Below are positions 10,301-19,539 of a stretch of DNA of 64,000 nucleotides, piece by piece. Source of the DNA: Symbiodinium sp. CCMP2592 (Eukaryota > Sar > Dinophyceae > Suessiales > Symbiodiniaceae); assembly GCA_905221615.1 (NCBI GenBank), contig CAJNDT010005757.1:312001-376000 (forward strand). The letters are read 5' to 3'. Made by a program: the position numbers and the translations under genes. Position 1 is the first letter of the stretch, and every line of letters begins with the position of its first letter. The notes under the pieces are model-generated. The model saw nothing but the letters and a program-made list of their open reading frames with translations. It did no database searches and was not told where the DNA came from.

Positions 10301-10563
10301 CAATGTCCTGGTTCAGCGGTTTGGGCTACGGTTCAGGGCTCAGGGTTCCATTCCTGGGGCTTTGGTTTCACGGCGATGGGATTCGGATCTTAAGGTTCGG
10401 AGCGAAAGCTGCTTGCATTCAACCACCAAGACCTCAGAGAGAATGAAAACATTCCCACTGCGGCCGAGCCCGCGAATAGATAAACGGCAAGTTGAAAGAA
10501 AATCCCACCAGGGGGGCAAAAGGTGCAGGCGACGACTGGCTCGTAACCCTGCGGGACGTCCAT
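7317..10563 (-). CDS. XK-related (XKR)-like multi-pass membrane protein, copy B
   Basis: Minus-strand exons: 10563-10459 (MDVPQGYEPVV, CPPGGIFFQLAVYLF; 35 codons; ATG in GCCGCAATGG as in copy A); about 10325-10282 (LNQDIGNDMLQM) and 10120 to about 10020 (LTFVHHGDFWFAGFMAIF, LNFLATFL); about 9545-9430 (LLGEAKLCVARQVPTRAWQV); about 8605-8432 (ERNIEAPGTGLIGPYGA, TPLQAASGLYGL, SAKAMAEG); 8219-7317, the last exon, about 300 residues. The last exon starts after TCAG with AEVGGLGGTPTSSY, then ALKAVRP and a helix FLWYFCTFAAELAAFAVVSA, further hydrophobic segments near residues 85-100, 110-130 and 210-235, and an acidic/basic tail ending EGPGTEAQAQ. The LKAVRP..FLWYF block resembles the C-terminal helices of XKR scramblases, so a plasma-membrane lipid-scramblase-like role is possible but inferred. 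An 8432/8219 GC-AG junction restores the frame. Internal exon borders remain approximate; family assignment is moderate. Confidence 0.55.
8885..9430. repeat. CCCTAAA tract with higher-order unit, inside a copy B intron
   Basis: Telomere-like units alternate with CTCTTACTGCACTT, which recurs at about 9325, 9359 and 9408, giving a higher-order repeat of roughly 34-49 bp. A family-A palindrome (9099-9189) is inserted in it. Confidence 0.85.
9099..9189. mobile_element. MITE-like palindrome, family A (copy 2)
   Basis: Arms CTTACCCTTGGTTAGTAGGG and CCCTGCTAACCACAGGTAAG; centre TAGTAGTTATAATTGTA. Embedded in a telomere-like tract. Confidence 0.85.
9560..9655. repeat. TTTAGGG telomere-like tract
   Basis: Opposite orientation to the 8885-9430 tract; the ARQVPTRAW exon lies between them. 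This is the same arrangement as at 1485-2055 in copy A. Confidence 0.85.
9656..9760. mobile_element. MITE-like palindrome, family F (copy 2, inverted)
   Basis: Near-identical reverse complement of the copy at 6005-6109, including the AGGGAACTCC and GGCTTTTACC edges. It is flanked on both sides by TTTAGGG units. Confidence 0.9.
9831..9970. mobile_element. Family A palindrome (copy 3) plus adjoining half copy
   Basis: 9831-9915 has GGAATGG..ACAAGTATAACTACTATTA..CCATTCTTCCATTCCC. 9942-9970 is a second fragment, CTTACC next to CCCTACTAAC and AAAAGGTAAG. Between them lies a copy of CATATCTCTGGCCACCTC, also found at 9531. Confidence 0.75.
10121..10281 (-). other. Probable GC-AG intron in copy B, absent in copy A
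   Basis: The exon breaks inside the conserved D..ND..Q.LTF motif: it ends CAGAT, the intron begins GCTCGG and ends CCAAG, and the next exon begins GATGTTGACC. This gives Gln-Met-Met-Leu-Thr-Phe against Gln-Ile-Leu-Thr-Phe uninterrupted in copy A (about 2155). The single extra residue makes the exact border tentative. 161 nt. Confidence 0.55.
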
Positions 10564-10859
10564 TGCGGCAGCAGGAACAAGAGGGCAACCCACCGTGCAC
10601 GGGACGCTCTTCGTCCCTGCGAGCCCAGGTGTCGTGGGATGGAATTTGCTTAGGGCAGTTTAAAGTATTTATTGGGCTTCGCTTGTCGGCCACAGCCAGG
10701 CGCTTCAATGTACAGCCGGTGCAGTGTAGTCAGTAGGCCTTTCCGGGTCTAGCAGTCCTCCCTAGCAATACTATAAATCATGAAACCCTACTTTCTTGCA
10801 CGGTCAACTAATTACATAAGTGCATGCGTGTACGTTGATACATCAGTTCCCATATATGG

Positions 10860-10891
10860 ATAGATAGATAGAAAGATAGATAACAATATGT

Positions 10892-10937
<46 letters not shown>

Positions 10938-10994
10938 CATGTAGAAGTGCATATGTATACATGTGTATATATCTTTATACAAAGACCATATCAT

Positions 10995-11030
<36 letters not shown>

Positions 11031-11035
11031 CGCTA
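10860..11035. repeat. GATA / (TA)n / TATG microsatellites
   Basis: ATAGATAGA at 10860, then TA runs at 10895-10940 and 10990-11035 around a CATGTATA-type stretch. The flanks (10710-10860 and 11040-11260) contain no recognisable gene. Confidence 0.9.
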
Positions 11036-11264
11036 TATGTTGGTGCGGGTTCAGACGCCCAAACCCAAGGTCCCTAACGAGCATCCAGACTAAAGCTCCC
11101 CTTCGATCCAACCATCCCCGAATCCGATCATCACAGCCCGCGTGCCCTGGACTTCTGTATGGTCCTACTGTAACTAGAGTTCTTGTGTAGTGTCCCTTTA
11201 AAGTGCCTGCAACTCACTTGTAACATCTATTCCACCCTAAACCCTGAAACCCGAAAACCCCCAA

Positions 11265-11371
11265 CTATAGGGGCCTCAATAATGATTACCTATACTATTT
11301 TGGAGGTTCCTTATTATACTTATAGGGTGATGGGCCCCAAAACCGTCTTCTAATTATTAAGGCCCCTATAT
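11265..11371. mobile_element. MITE-like palindrome, family D (copy 3)
   Basis: Reverse orientation to the 3158 copy: TATAGGGGCCTCAATAATGA at the left and TCTAATTATTAAGGCCCCTA at the right. Confidence 0.8.
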
Positions 11372-11640
11372 TGACTCCACAGAGCCCGCCAGCGGCCGGA
11401 GGCCTCCCCCAGCTCAAGTGACGCCTGTGACAGCCGAGGGGGCAGGGAAAGAGGTAGAGTTAGGAGCTTTGGGTAGGCTTTCGGCTTACAAGCTTTAAGG
11501 GCGCTTAGGACTGCTTGGCTTTAGCAACCTCGGGTTTCCAGAGCATCAAGGCTCCCTACCCTTGGATAAAAGCTTTTGGCCCTCAATGGTAGGAATTCGG
11601 TCTTCGGCATGTGGATGTAGAGTCGGGGAGTTGAGTGTCT

Positions 11641-11750
11641 ATATGGGAGTTTCCGAAAATAGGGGACCCTAATATATCTAAACAGTAGGATCCCTATTAT
11701 ATATAAGGACCCCAAAATAAGATACCCGTAATTGTCGGAAACTCCCATAT
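11641..11750. mobile_element. MITE-like palindrome, family B (copy 2)
   Basis: Perfect outer arms ATATGGGAGTTTCCGA and TCGGAAACTCCCATAT; inner AATAGGGGACCCTAATATA. Confidence 0.9.
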
Positions 11751-12726
11751 AGCAGGATTCAAGGCGAGATTCAAGGTGCAGGTTCAGGGATTCAATGCCG
11801 ATGAACCCTCAACGCCTATCCCTGGACCTTACTCGCAAGATGCTTGGGGCCACGAACCCTGAAAAAGGGGGGTCTGTCGGAACTTGGGGTTTGGGGATTG
11901 AAGGGTTTTAAAGCACTTACTCGTACAGCGGTAAGGGTGCCTGGGTCGTGAAGGGTTCCAGGCTATGCAAGGGTTGCTTCAGGGTTGAGGGGGCATGTTT
12001 CCGGGCACCGAAATCCTGAATCCCGTGGAGCGTGCAGCCACTGAAAGTAGCCTTCTTAATACCCCAAAGGCCGCAACTGTCCTGAGGGACCTGCCCTGCG
12101 GAAACTGCAGCCCTGAGCCCCTCTCAATAGTCTGGGGGGTACCTTGTACTATGACCGTGATGTCCAGCTCTGGTTGCTTCGGCACTGGTTGTTTTCTCTG
12201 CCATCCAGACTCCATTTACACCCTAAACCGTACTCTCTTTTGTACCCACCCCTAGGAGCCAACGGTCCTCTTCCACAGCTTTACCGGGGCCCGGGGCTGA
12301 AATCGAGGACTTCAGCATGAGTTCAACAGCACGGGAACAACCCACAACAGAAGGCTCATGCATTGATTCGACAGGGGTTCGGGCTTCTGGCTTCTATTCC
12401 GGAGCCTCAAGATAACTATCCTATCCTCATGTATTCAGGCCCCAATAGTCAAGCAGATGACTCATCGCTTTCCTTGGCGGCGATATCTTCCAAAGCTGAC
12501 TGATGGGTTTTCCAGGCTTACTATTTTGGTTTCCTGGGGCCTGAGCTTCTGCAGTTTTAATCCCCCCACAAGGCCCTGCAAAAAAAAAAACATAAGACCG
12601 CACAAACACAAGCAAAACCTAAGGCAAAGAAAAGAGAGCTGAGTCCCTGCCTGGAAGAAGAAGGAACTCCTTGGTGCGGAGCCATGTGCTTCGGGGGCGC
12701 CTCCACTGCAGCGAAAGAAGGATTAA
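11751..12726. other. No gene seen
   Basis: Unique-looking sequence with short open frames on both strands and no recognised motif; a 10-A run lies at 12581. Low density of telomere-like units. Confidence 0.4.
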
Positions 12727-12878
12727 CTTGGAGGTTCATGAGTAGTTATAAGTAGGGTTGTAAGTACGGTAATTGCACAAAAAAACCCGTAGCATAACTA
12801 CCCAAAACCTCCAAACCCTAAACCATATAGAACCCTGAAAGGAAGCCTTCACCTTATAACCACCCCTGAACCTCCAAG
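12727..12878. mobile_element. MITE-like palindrome, family E (copy 2, enlarged)
   Basis: CTTGGAGGTTCATGAGTAGT at the left and CACCCCTGAACCTCCAAG at the right. An internal CATAACTACCCAAAACCTCC repeats the right arm, so a second right end may be nested inside. Confidence 0.7.
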
Positions 12879-13159
12879 TAGGGCCTAAGGGCTGAGGGTT
12901 TGGGATTTAGGGCGCCTGCATGGGCACGGAATTTGATTTGTTTGGAATATGTCTGCGATTATTTTAGAAATTTTGCAGGGTATAGAGGACCTGTGAGAAG
13001 ACTATGGAGTTTGACTCGATTTTGGGGATTTAGAGGGAAGCCCTAAATCCAAGCCGCACTTGCTGCATCTAAGCTTGAGAGTCTATAAGGCTATCTATCA
13101 GGCTTGAAAGGGGTCATGCTCGGGGAAGTCAGTCTGGCACAAGTTGCAAAACGGGACCT

Positions 13160-13254
13160 GACCACATACACATCTGCGTATACATACATGTATACATATA
13201 CATACATGCATGCATACATGCATACATGCACAGATGCAGACCCACATGAACACA

Positions 13255-13306
<52 letters not shown>

Positions 13307-13420
13307 TACGTACATACGTACATGCATGCATACGCGTATACCTGCATACGTGCATACGTACATACGTACATATCCATACACATGTCGTACATGCATGTGT
13401 GTCATAGGTATATATTTACA
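13160..13420. repeat. CATA/CATG/TACG tetranucleotide repeat
   Basis: About 260 bp of imperfect ACATACAT, CATGCATG and TACGTACA, including a TA run at 13285-13305. Long open frames on both strands here only reflect the missing stop codons of the repeat. Confidence 0.95.
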
Positions 13421-13429
13421 TACGTCTCG

Positions 13430-13890
13430 ATCGAGATATTGACACAGGTTGATAAACAGACACAGTGTCAGCTAGACAGACAGATAAACCAAGAGATCCA
13501 TCAGTCGGTCGATAACTAATAGATAAATAGCTGGCTAGCCAGATAGATAGAGAGCTAGATAGATAGATAGATAGATAGATAGACAGGTAGATCGATCGAT
13601 AGATCGATAGATGGATTGACCGGTAGACAGATACGTAGATCGATAGGTCGATAGATAGATAGATAGATAGATAGACTCTGATCGACGGACAGACAGTGAG
13701 AGAGGGAAGGAGAAGGAGAAACAGAAAGGCAACGAGAAGGAAAGAGACTGAAGCAGAGACTTCAAGTGTGAGAGCGAGAGAGAGCGCGCCCTTGTATGTG
13801 TGCGTGTCTGCGCGTGAGAGAGGGCAAGCAGCAAGCAGGCAGGCAGAGAGATAAACAGATAGATAATTAGATAGATAGATGCATAGACAA
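13430..13890. repeat. GATA-family repeat followed by GAGA-rich stretch
   Basis: ATAGATAGATAG and ATCGATAG units (13530-13680), then purine-rich GAGAGGGAAGGAGAAGG (13690-13850). Purines stay on the plus strand throughout. Confidence 0.95.
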
Positions 13891-14341
13891 TGATCCTTAA
13901 AGAGCCATTCGTCTACCCCCTGGAACCCATGCATGTATGCACACATGTCTTTGTATATTGTCTGTTTGCATACCTTCATGCATCTGCCTGATGGTGTGTG
14001 CGTGTGTGTTTGTTTAAGGCTGAGACCGTTGTGGTTGGAACACTTAGCCTTCTTGCGCCCTTATAGAAGCCGAACTCCCTTAATTACCAAAGCACGAGAC
14101 CAAAAACCAAACCCCAAAGCACGGAACGCCTGACGAAATGGCGCCCTATGCCCATTACAGTAAGGGCCAGATGCCCCAGTTAAGGATGCGAGGGTTTCTT
14201 CAAAGATTGCTTTGGTGTTGAGCGCACCTCGATGAGAGCGGCGACGTTTAGCTGTGTTGGAGTCGTGAGAATTCCCCAGTATTCCCTTTACTCTGACTTC
14301 GTTTAGGGTCCCTGGCTAGACAGGATAGACTGAGAGCTTAA

Positions 14342-14400
14342 TGTAGGGGCCTTAACAATTAGAATAGGGTTTTGGGTTCATGTTATACTACTATTAAGTA
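14342..14400. mobile_element. Family D half element
   Basis: TGTAGGGGCCTTAACAATTA and AGGGTTTTGGG with the ACTACTATTA centre; the right arm is missing. 13920-14340 before it has no recognisable gene. Confidence 0.6.
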
Positions 14401-14771
14401 GTGTAGGTTGTTCATGAACCGCACATGAGTGTCTTGTGATGTGCGGCATGCAATGGAGCCAAGCTGGGCACGGGCGACAGGTTGGACAGCGTTTGCCCAG
14501 AGCTCAAGATCTCCACGAATCACTCTAAACCCTAAACCCGGAGACAGCCTGAACCAAAATACTGCAACTTCTTGTCTGAAACCCTAACGGCCTCAGCTGC
14601 TGATTCTGCCGACCCTAAACTGACTAGGCCTGGGACTATGGGAATCATGAGTTTTACCACTTGAGGGGCTTTGGGGGTTTAGAGTTACATAGTTGGCATG
14701 GTTGGGAAAACATATCCGATTTCAGCTGGTTCATTGCCGTCCCGGAGAGGCAATCAGTGGTTTCAAAGGTA

Positions 14772-14880
14772 ATATAGGGGCCTTAATAATTAGAATAAGG
14801 TTTTGGAGGCCCATTCTACTATAATCATAATGAGGAACCCTCACAATACTGTTGGTAATCATTTGGACCTCTACATTATA
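14772..14880. mobile_element. MITE-like palindrome, family D (copy 5)
   Basis: One of the best family D copies: ATATAGGGGCCTTAATAATT at the left, GGTAATCATTTGGACCTCTA at the right, central TACTATAATCATAATGAGG. Confidence 0.85.
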
Positions 14881-15120
14881 GTACCCTTATGGATCCCATG
14901 ATAGTAACCCTTATAGACCTCTTCAAAGGAACCTAGGGTACCCCTAATTTTCGCAAACCCTAAACCCATAGAACCCTTGTTTATCTCTCTAAGGACCCCT
15001 ATAGTACCCCTTAAAGGAACCCCTATATAGTACCCTTAAGGGAACCCCTATACAGTACCCTTAAAGTAAAGGAACCCCAAAAGTACCCCTAAAGGAACCC
15101 CTATAGCACCCTTGTAGTAG
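14880..15120. repeat. Tandem GGAACCCCTATAGTACCCTTAA-type repeat
   Basis: Six or more imperfect units of roughly 25-30 bp alternating AAAGGAACCCCTATA and GTACCCTTAA. Each unit contains a TTAAAGG palindromic core also seen singly elsewhere (26290-26440, 60010, 60490). A family-B right arm (CCTAATTTTCGCAAACCC) is at 14941-14960. Confidence 0.8.
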
Positions 15121-15221
15121 ATTCGGAAGCAACCCTAAGGCCGGTGGCGGAGGGAAAGGCCCCCGGCACTCTGCGTCCGTGGCCATGCAGCAGTGGTCCT
15201 GCCCTCCCGCGCAGTCCTTGG

Positions 15222-15363
15222 TATTTTAGGGGCCCTAGTGATTAGAATAGGGTTCCTTTAAAGGGGTTCTATAAGGGATCTATAGTAGGGGTCTATGATA
15301 TAGGGATAAGTAGACTAAGGAACCCCCAAAACAGTATTAGTGATTATAAAGGCCCCTACATTA
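15222..15363. mobile_element. Family D palindrome with internal insertion
   Basis: Outer arms TTTTAGGGGCCCTAGTGATT and GTGATTATAAAGGCCCCTAC. The middle includes TTCCTTTAAAGGGGTTC, not found in the shorter family D copies, so it looks like a nested insert. Confidence 0.7.
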
Positions 15364-15838
15364 GGATCCCTGGCAGCCAGTTCAGGCAATCTGTCTTCCG
15401 GCGTCCATGAGGTTATAGGGCCCAACTTAGTCGCCGAAGGGCTCTGTGGCCACGCGGGTCTTGGGGTTGAAGGGCTAGGGCTTAGCCTCGCTTTGGGGTC
15501 TTGGGTTAGGGGCGGCAGGCCAAAAGTCTCTGGGAGCCTGCCTAGATCTTCCAAGTACGTATGTGCTAGCTGTCGTTGGGTAGAGATCGTCATTGTGGGT
15601 GCGCTGTCGGTCGACCGGCATTCCTTCGGCACTTTCTTCCGCTGCATGTTTGGCGACGCTGAAACTGGCCGGGCACGAAGGCCACAACGGATTGTGGAGG
15701 TGATTTGTTCAAGCACGCATCACAATTTGTTACTCCCTCTGCCTTCATGGCAAGCCTACTTGTCCTCCTAATCCTCGCCCCTCCCCCCAACAAAAACCTG
15801 CCGCAAATCCTGCAAAGTCCCCGATTGGAATTGCGATG

Positions 15839-15841
<3 letters not shown>

Positions 15842-15927
<86 letters not shown>

Positions 15928-15930
15928 CCT
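15842..15930. repeat. (CT)n microsatellite
   Basis: About 85 bp of CT with single G or T interruptions. The 15365-15840 stretch before it has open frames on both strands but no recognised motif. Confidence 0.95.
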
Positions 15931-16007
15931 CCCTCAAAGAATACTATGGGAAACAATGTTCCGAAGACCTCGTGAAGGCAACGCACAATAAGGAATTCAG
16001 CATCCTT

Positions 16008-16110
16008 AGACCCTAAACCCTAAACCTAAACCCTAAACCCCTAAACCCTAAACCCTAAACCCTAACCCTAAACCCTAAACCCCTAAACCCCTAAACCCCT
16101 AAACCTAAGT
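16008..16110. repeat. CCCTAAA telomere-like tract
   Basis: About 13 units, among the most regular in the window. Confidence 0.9.
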
Positions 16111-16210
16111 CTAGCGTAGCATGTGGGCTTTGGGGAACAAGCTTCCGGTTTCGCCACAGATTCTAAACACGAAGCCACGTATCCTAGAAACCCTGACCCG
16201 AAGAGATCTG

Positions 16211-16327
16211 CTTGGAGGTTCATGGGTAGTTATAGATGGGGTTATAAGTAAGGTAACTATACTTACAACCCATGTGAGCGGACTTATAACTTATAACCCT
16301 ACTTATAACTACCCCTGGATCTCCAAG
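16211..16327. mobile_element. MITE-like palindrome, family E (copy 3)
   Basis: CTTGGAGGTTCATGGGTAGT at the left, TAACTACCCCTGGATCTCCAAG at the right; doubled ACTTATAAC in the middle. Confidence 0.85.
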
Positions 16328-16828
16328 TAGGGAATTCAGTTCCAGGTTGTCTCAGTTGCTTTCCCAGGCACACTGCTGTTCTGGCACATAACCTCAATGG
16401 CACAATGGCATGCACCGGCGTGTTGTCGATGTAGGTTCGCACTTTGGGGGACATGTTAGCTTCGGCAACTGGTACGAAGTCATTGGGCTCATGGGTCGGG
16501 CACATGGGGCTACCACCCAACGCGCAGTAAAGCAGAATGTCTTGGATTCGGACTGGGGGTTAGCCTAACAGCGTATCGGCATTTACGTTGCATGGACAGC
16601 ACTGCCCTCGGCACGTAAAGATTGAGCAATCTCTCAAGCCGATGGTCAACAAAAAGCATCGATCAGGAACAGGCAAAAACTGCCAGTTGGAAGAAGTCAC
16701 CCTGGAGGCCCTTTCCCGGAATTCGCCGACAAACCAGAATCCGAAAACAGACCTGGAACCCAAACCTCCAGCAACTCCAGACCCCATAAGCCTCTACATC
16801 CTACTCCCTAAATAAACACCACCTGGAC

Positions 16829-16906
16829 CCTAAGCAACCTACCTCCTTAGGGCCCCCTTATATGATGTCTTAATGTAAGTCCCTAAAAAGGTAGGTTGTT
16901 TAGGGT
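16829..16906. mobile_element. Short palindrome, family K-like
   Basis: CCCTAAGCAACCTACCTCC against AAGGTAGGTTGTTTAGGG. Similar in build to 58205 and 60143. 16330-16828 shows no recognisable gene. Confidence 0.55.
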
Positions 16907-17204
16907 TAAGGCATTGATAAACTGAACCCTAAAACCTAGAAACCCTAAAGACCCGAGGTTTGCTCTGAATCCGCAGGCAGAGTCACTGGGAAGTCTGAGG
17001 GACAGCGAAGCCGGCCGCCGTGGGCGTTGCAGCAAGACCTAGGCTTCTCAGATAGCAGGGTATAGGGCTTCATTATAGGGCTTCGGGCTTTGGGGTTTAG
17101 GGTTTAGGGAGTCAGATAGTAGGGTGTGGGCACGTTTAGGGCTTATAGGGCTTAGGATGTCAAAAGGACGGGGAGCCTCAGAAGGGGCTGTCAGAGAAGC
17201 TTCT

Positions 17205-17308
17205 ACTTGGGGGCAGTTGTAAGTAGGGTCATGAGTCCCTTAATATAGGTTATAAGTATAGTTACCCTACTTATAACCCTACTTATAACTGCCCATGGGC
17301 CTTTAAGT
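17205..17308. mobile_element. MITE-like palindrome, family E (copy 4)
   Basis: ACTTGGGGGCAGTTGTAAGT at the left, ACTTATAACTGCCCATGGGC at the right; the interior AATATAGGTTATAAGTATAG matches copy 1 closely. Confidence 0.85.
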
Positions 17309-17397
17309 ACCGTCCAGGCCCGCGACCGCTCTTCGGATTCTTCTGGTTTAGGATGCAGGTCGCTGTCGCTGACGAGCACAGCATCCCAGACCCCCGG

Positions 17398-17493
17398 GAG
17401 GATCCAATAAGTAGATCACTTAATGGGGATTCCTATTAAGTACCCTTAGTAGTATAGGGCCCCAAATTAAGGGATCTACTTTCTAGATCCTCC
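17398..17493. mobile_element. MITE-like palindrome, family L (single copy)
   Basis: GAGGATCCAATAAGTAGATC and GATCTACTTTCTAGATCCTC; the interior GTATAGGGCCCC resembles other families. Confidence 0.75.
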
Positions 17494-17685
17494 AAAGGGG
17501 GGCTGGGATGGCGCAAAAAGGATGATCTCAGAACGAGCCGACCCTCGAAGCCAGCCTCTGAGAAGCTCTCAACCAGCCGGTCGATCCGCAAAAGGTGGGC
17601 TTCATGCCGTAGTTAGGGATGCGATTTGCTGGTTGGGAATCTTGGCTGCAAGGGGCATCAGGTCCCAGGTTCACGTTTGGGTGAT

Positions 17686-17792
17686 GCAGGGGCCTTAATA
17701 ATTCGAATACAGCAGGATCTTGGGGTATATTCTACTATCATTAGAACAAGGAGCCCCGACCGTAGTATTGGTAATTTTGCAGGCCCCTATAT
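17686..17792. mobile_element. MITE-like palindrome, family D (copy 7)
   Basis: GCAGGGGCCTTAATAATTCG at the left, GGTAATTTTGCAGGCCCCTA at the right, centre CTACTATCATTA. Confidence 0.8.
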
Positions 17793-17957
17793 ATTCGAGC
17801 CACAGAGCTGCGAGCTGCGACATCTTCGGACTCCGAACCACAAGCCTTCCGGCTGACGAGGGAGCTCCAGACTAGCATTTAGTGCGTAATTGCTGCTTGC
17901 CATCTCTGCCTGAGGCCCGACAGAAAGCCCCATAATTCCTTTATCCGTAAACCAATG

Positions 17958-18074
17958 GAAAAGGAGGGACCTTTAATGGGGACCCCTACCCTATAAGGGC
18001 GAGATAATGGGTATATAATAGCTATATTAAGGGTATGTACCTAGGGGTCCTTATTGAGGGTCCCTCCTTTTACC
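17958..18074. mobile_element. MITE-like palindrome, family M (single copy)
   Basis: AAAAGGAGGGACCTTTAATG and ATTGAGGGTCCCTCCTTTTA; AGGGTCC/GGACCT at the arms. Confidence 0.75.
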
Positions 18075-18600
18075 TTGGAGTAAACCCAGAGATGTTGCCG
18101 AGGGCCTGGCGAATCTGGGGAGCCGCCGTCCCAGATGTCACAGAGGGTCTTGTCTACGCACTCCAGCCTCAGCATCGTATCGGCTGCCACTGTGGGATAA
18201 CAAGACGGTTCTGCGCGACTCAGGCTAAGCCGAATGGCGTGAAAGCAGGGCTTTGTGGGGAACAAAAAATTGGGCTTTCAAATGTCGCTTTGGGCTCGCG
18301 GAAGCTTGTGGGTGTGTTCATGTGGCCGTGCCTCAAGAACGGCTTTGGACCGGGGCAATGCAGACCAGTTTCGGCTCTGTTTAGGGCTTGCAGCGTGTAC
18401 GCTAAAGTCACGAGGTTTGCGCGGTCGACAAATCCTGTTTACTATGCCCAACCCCGTTAATTCGAAGCCGGCAGTACCTACATCAAACAACTGCAACCGG
18501 TAGCCTCAAGTTGAACACACTTGGAGTTGAAAGCTGAACACTGGAAACCCCAGTCTCAACAACATGCAATGTGTTCAGCAACAACAAGCAATGTGTATGA
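18075..18600. other. No gene recognised; relatively GC-rich
   Basis: Plus-strand open frame 18035-18460 (141 codons) and minus-strand open frames overlap here, without recognised motifs or splice-consistent borders. Confidence 0.35.
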
Positions 18601-18603
18601 GTG

Positions 18604-18637
<34 letters not shown>

Positions 18638-18741
18638 CATATGTATAGCAACCTGAACATCCCATCAAAGATATTCCCATATTCTCTCTCTCTGTATACA
18701 TACACACGAAGAGTAGAGGGGGAAAGAGAGAGAGAGAGAGA

Positions 18742-18784
<43 letters not shown>

Positions 18785-18785
18785 A
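18604..18785. repeat. (TA)n, (GT)n, GAGA microsatellite cluster
   Basis: TA/GT at 18604-18640, AGAGAG at 18723-18745, TA at 18748-18782, then a C run (18789-18798). Confidence 0.95.
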
Positions 18786-19039
18786 CACACCCCCCCCCAT
18801 GACCTACCTCGGCCTCTTTTCCATTGTAAATACCGTCAAAACCTTCTCTTGGCAGGGATTCGCGTTTGGCATACGATTCGTGTTTTGCGTAATTTTCGGG
18901 GATGATACCTTCTCTATCATGGCTGATGTGAAGTCATGTCTCTTTACAACGTCGTGCCTACTCATGTCCGCTTTCAAATTCATATGCCTGTATTCATAAG
19001 CAAGAAACATTAAAAGAAACCATACGATACGACGGCGGA

Positions 19040-19460
19040 AACCAAAAAACCAAAAATCCAAAAATCCAAAGCCTTTCTGAGGGGCCCGAAACTTTTGGAT
19101 TTTTTGGTTTTCCTAGGTCTTTTTTGGTTTTTTGGGCTTTGCCTTGGCGAAACCATGGCTTTTTTTGGATTTTCGGTGGAAAACCAAAAAAACACAAGGT
19201 TTTTTTGGTTTTTCTGCTGTGTCTCTCGTGAAAAACCAAAAAACACCTGTGTTTTTTTTGGATTTCTGCTGGAAAACCCAAAAAAACCTTGGATTTTTTT
19301 GGATTTCTGCTGGAAAACCAAAAAAACCTTGGATTTTTTTGGTTTTCTGTTGGAAAACCAAAAAAACCCTAGGAAAACCAAAAAATCCAAAAGTTTCGAC
19401 CCCCCGGACAAAGGTTTTGGATTTTTGTTTTTTTGGTTTTTTGGATTTTTGGTTCTCGGA
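19040..19460. mobile_element. Foldback element with internal hairpin repeats
   Basis: Long inverted arms: 19087-19117 is an exact reverse complement of 19368-19398 (31 bp, tipped by CCTAGG), and outer CCAAAAATCCAAAA / GGATTTTTG runs extend the pairing. The interior is about five units of 41-61 bp, each itself a small hairpin (TTTTTTGG..GGAAAACCAAAAAA). Both strands stay open only because of this repeat. Confidence 0.8.
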
Positions 19461-19539
19461 GCCTTAGAGCCAATACAGCGCGCAGCATGCTTGATCGGAA
19501 ATGGTTTCGTTGTTTCCGCGCAGTAGTCTTCAGATGTGC

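Noticed and set aside
13091-13442. Long Tyr/Ile/Cys-rich open frames on both strands
   Set aside because: They are translations of CATA/TATG microsatellites, which contain few stop codons; the same applies to 10812-11111, 21073-21463, 37646-38239 and 61832-62368.
19010-19526. Phe/Lys/Pro-rich open frames in several frames
   Set aside because: Produced by the foldback repeat; all frames of both strands stay open, so there is no coding-specific signal.
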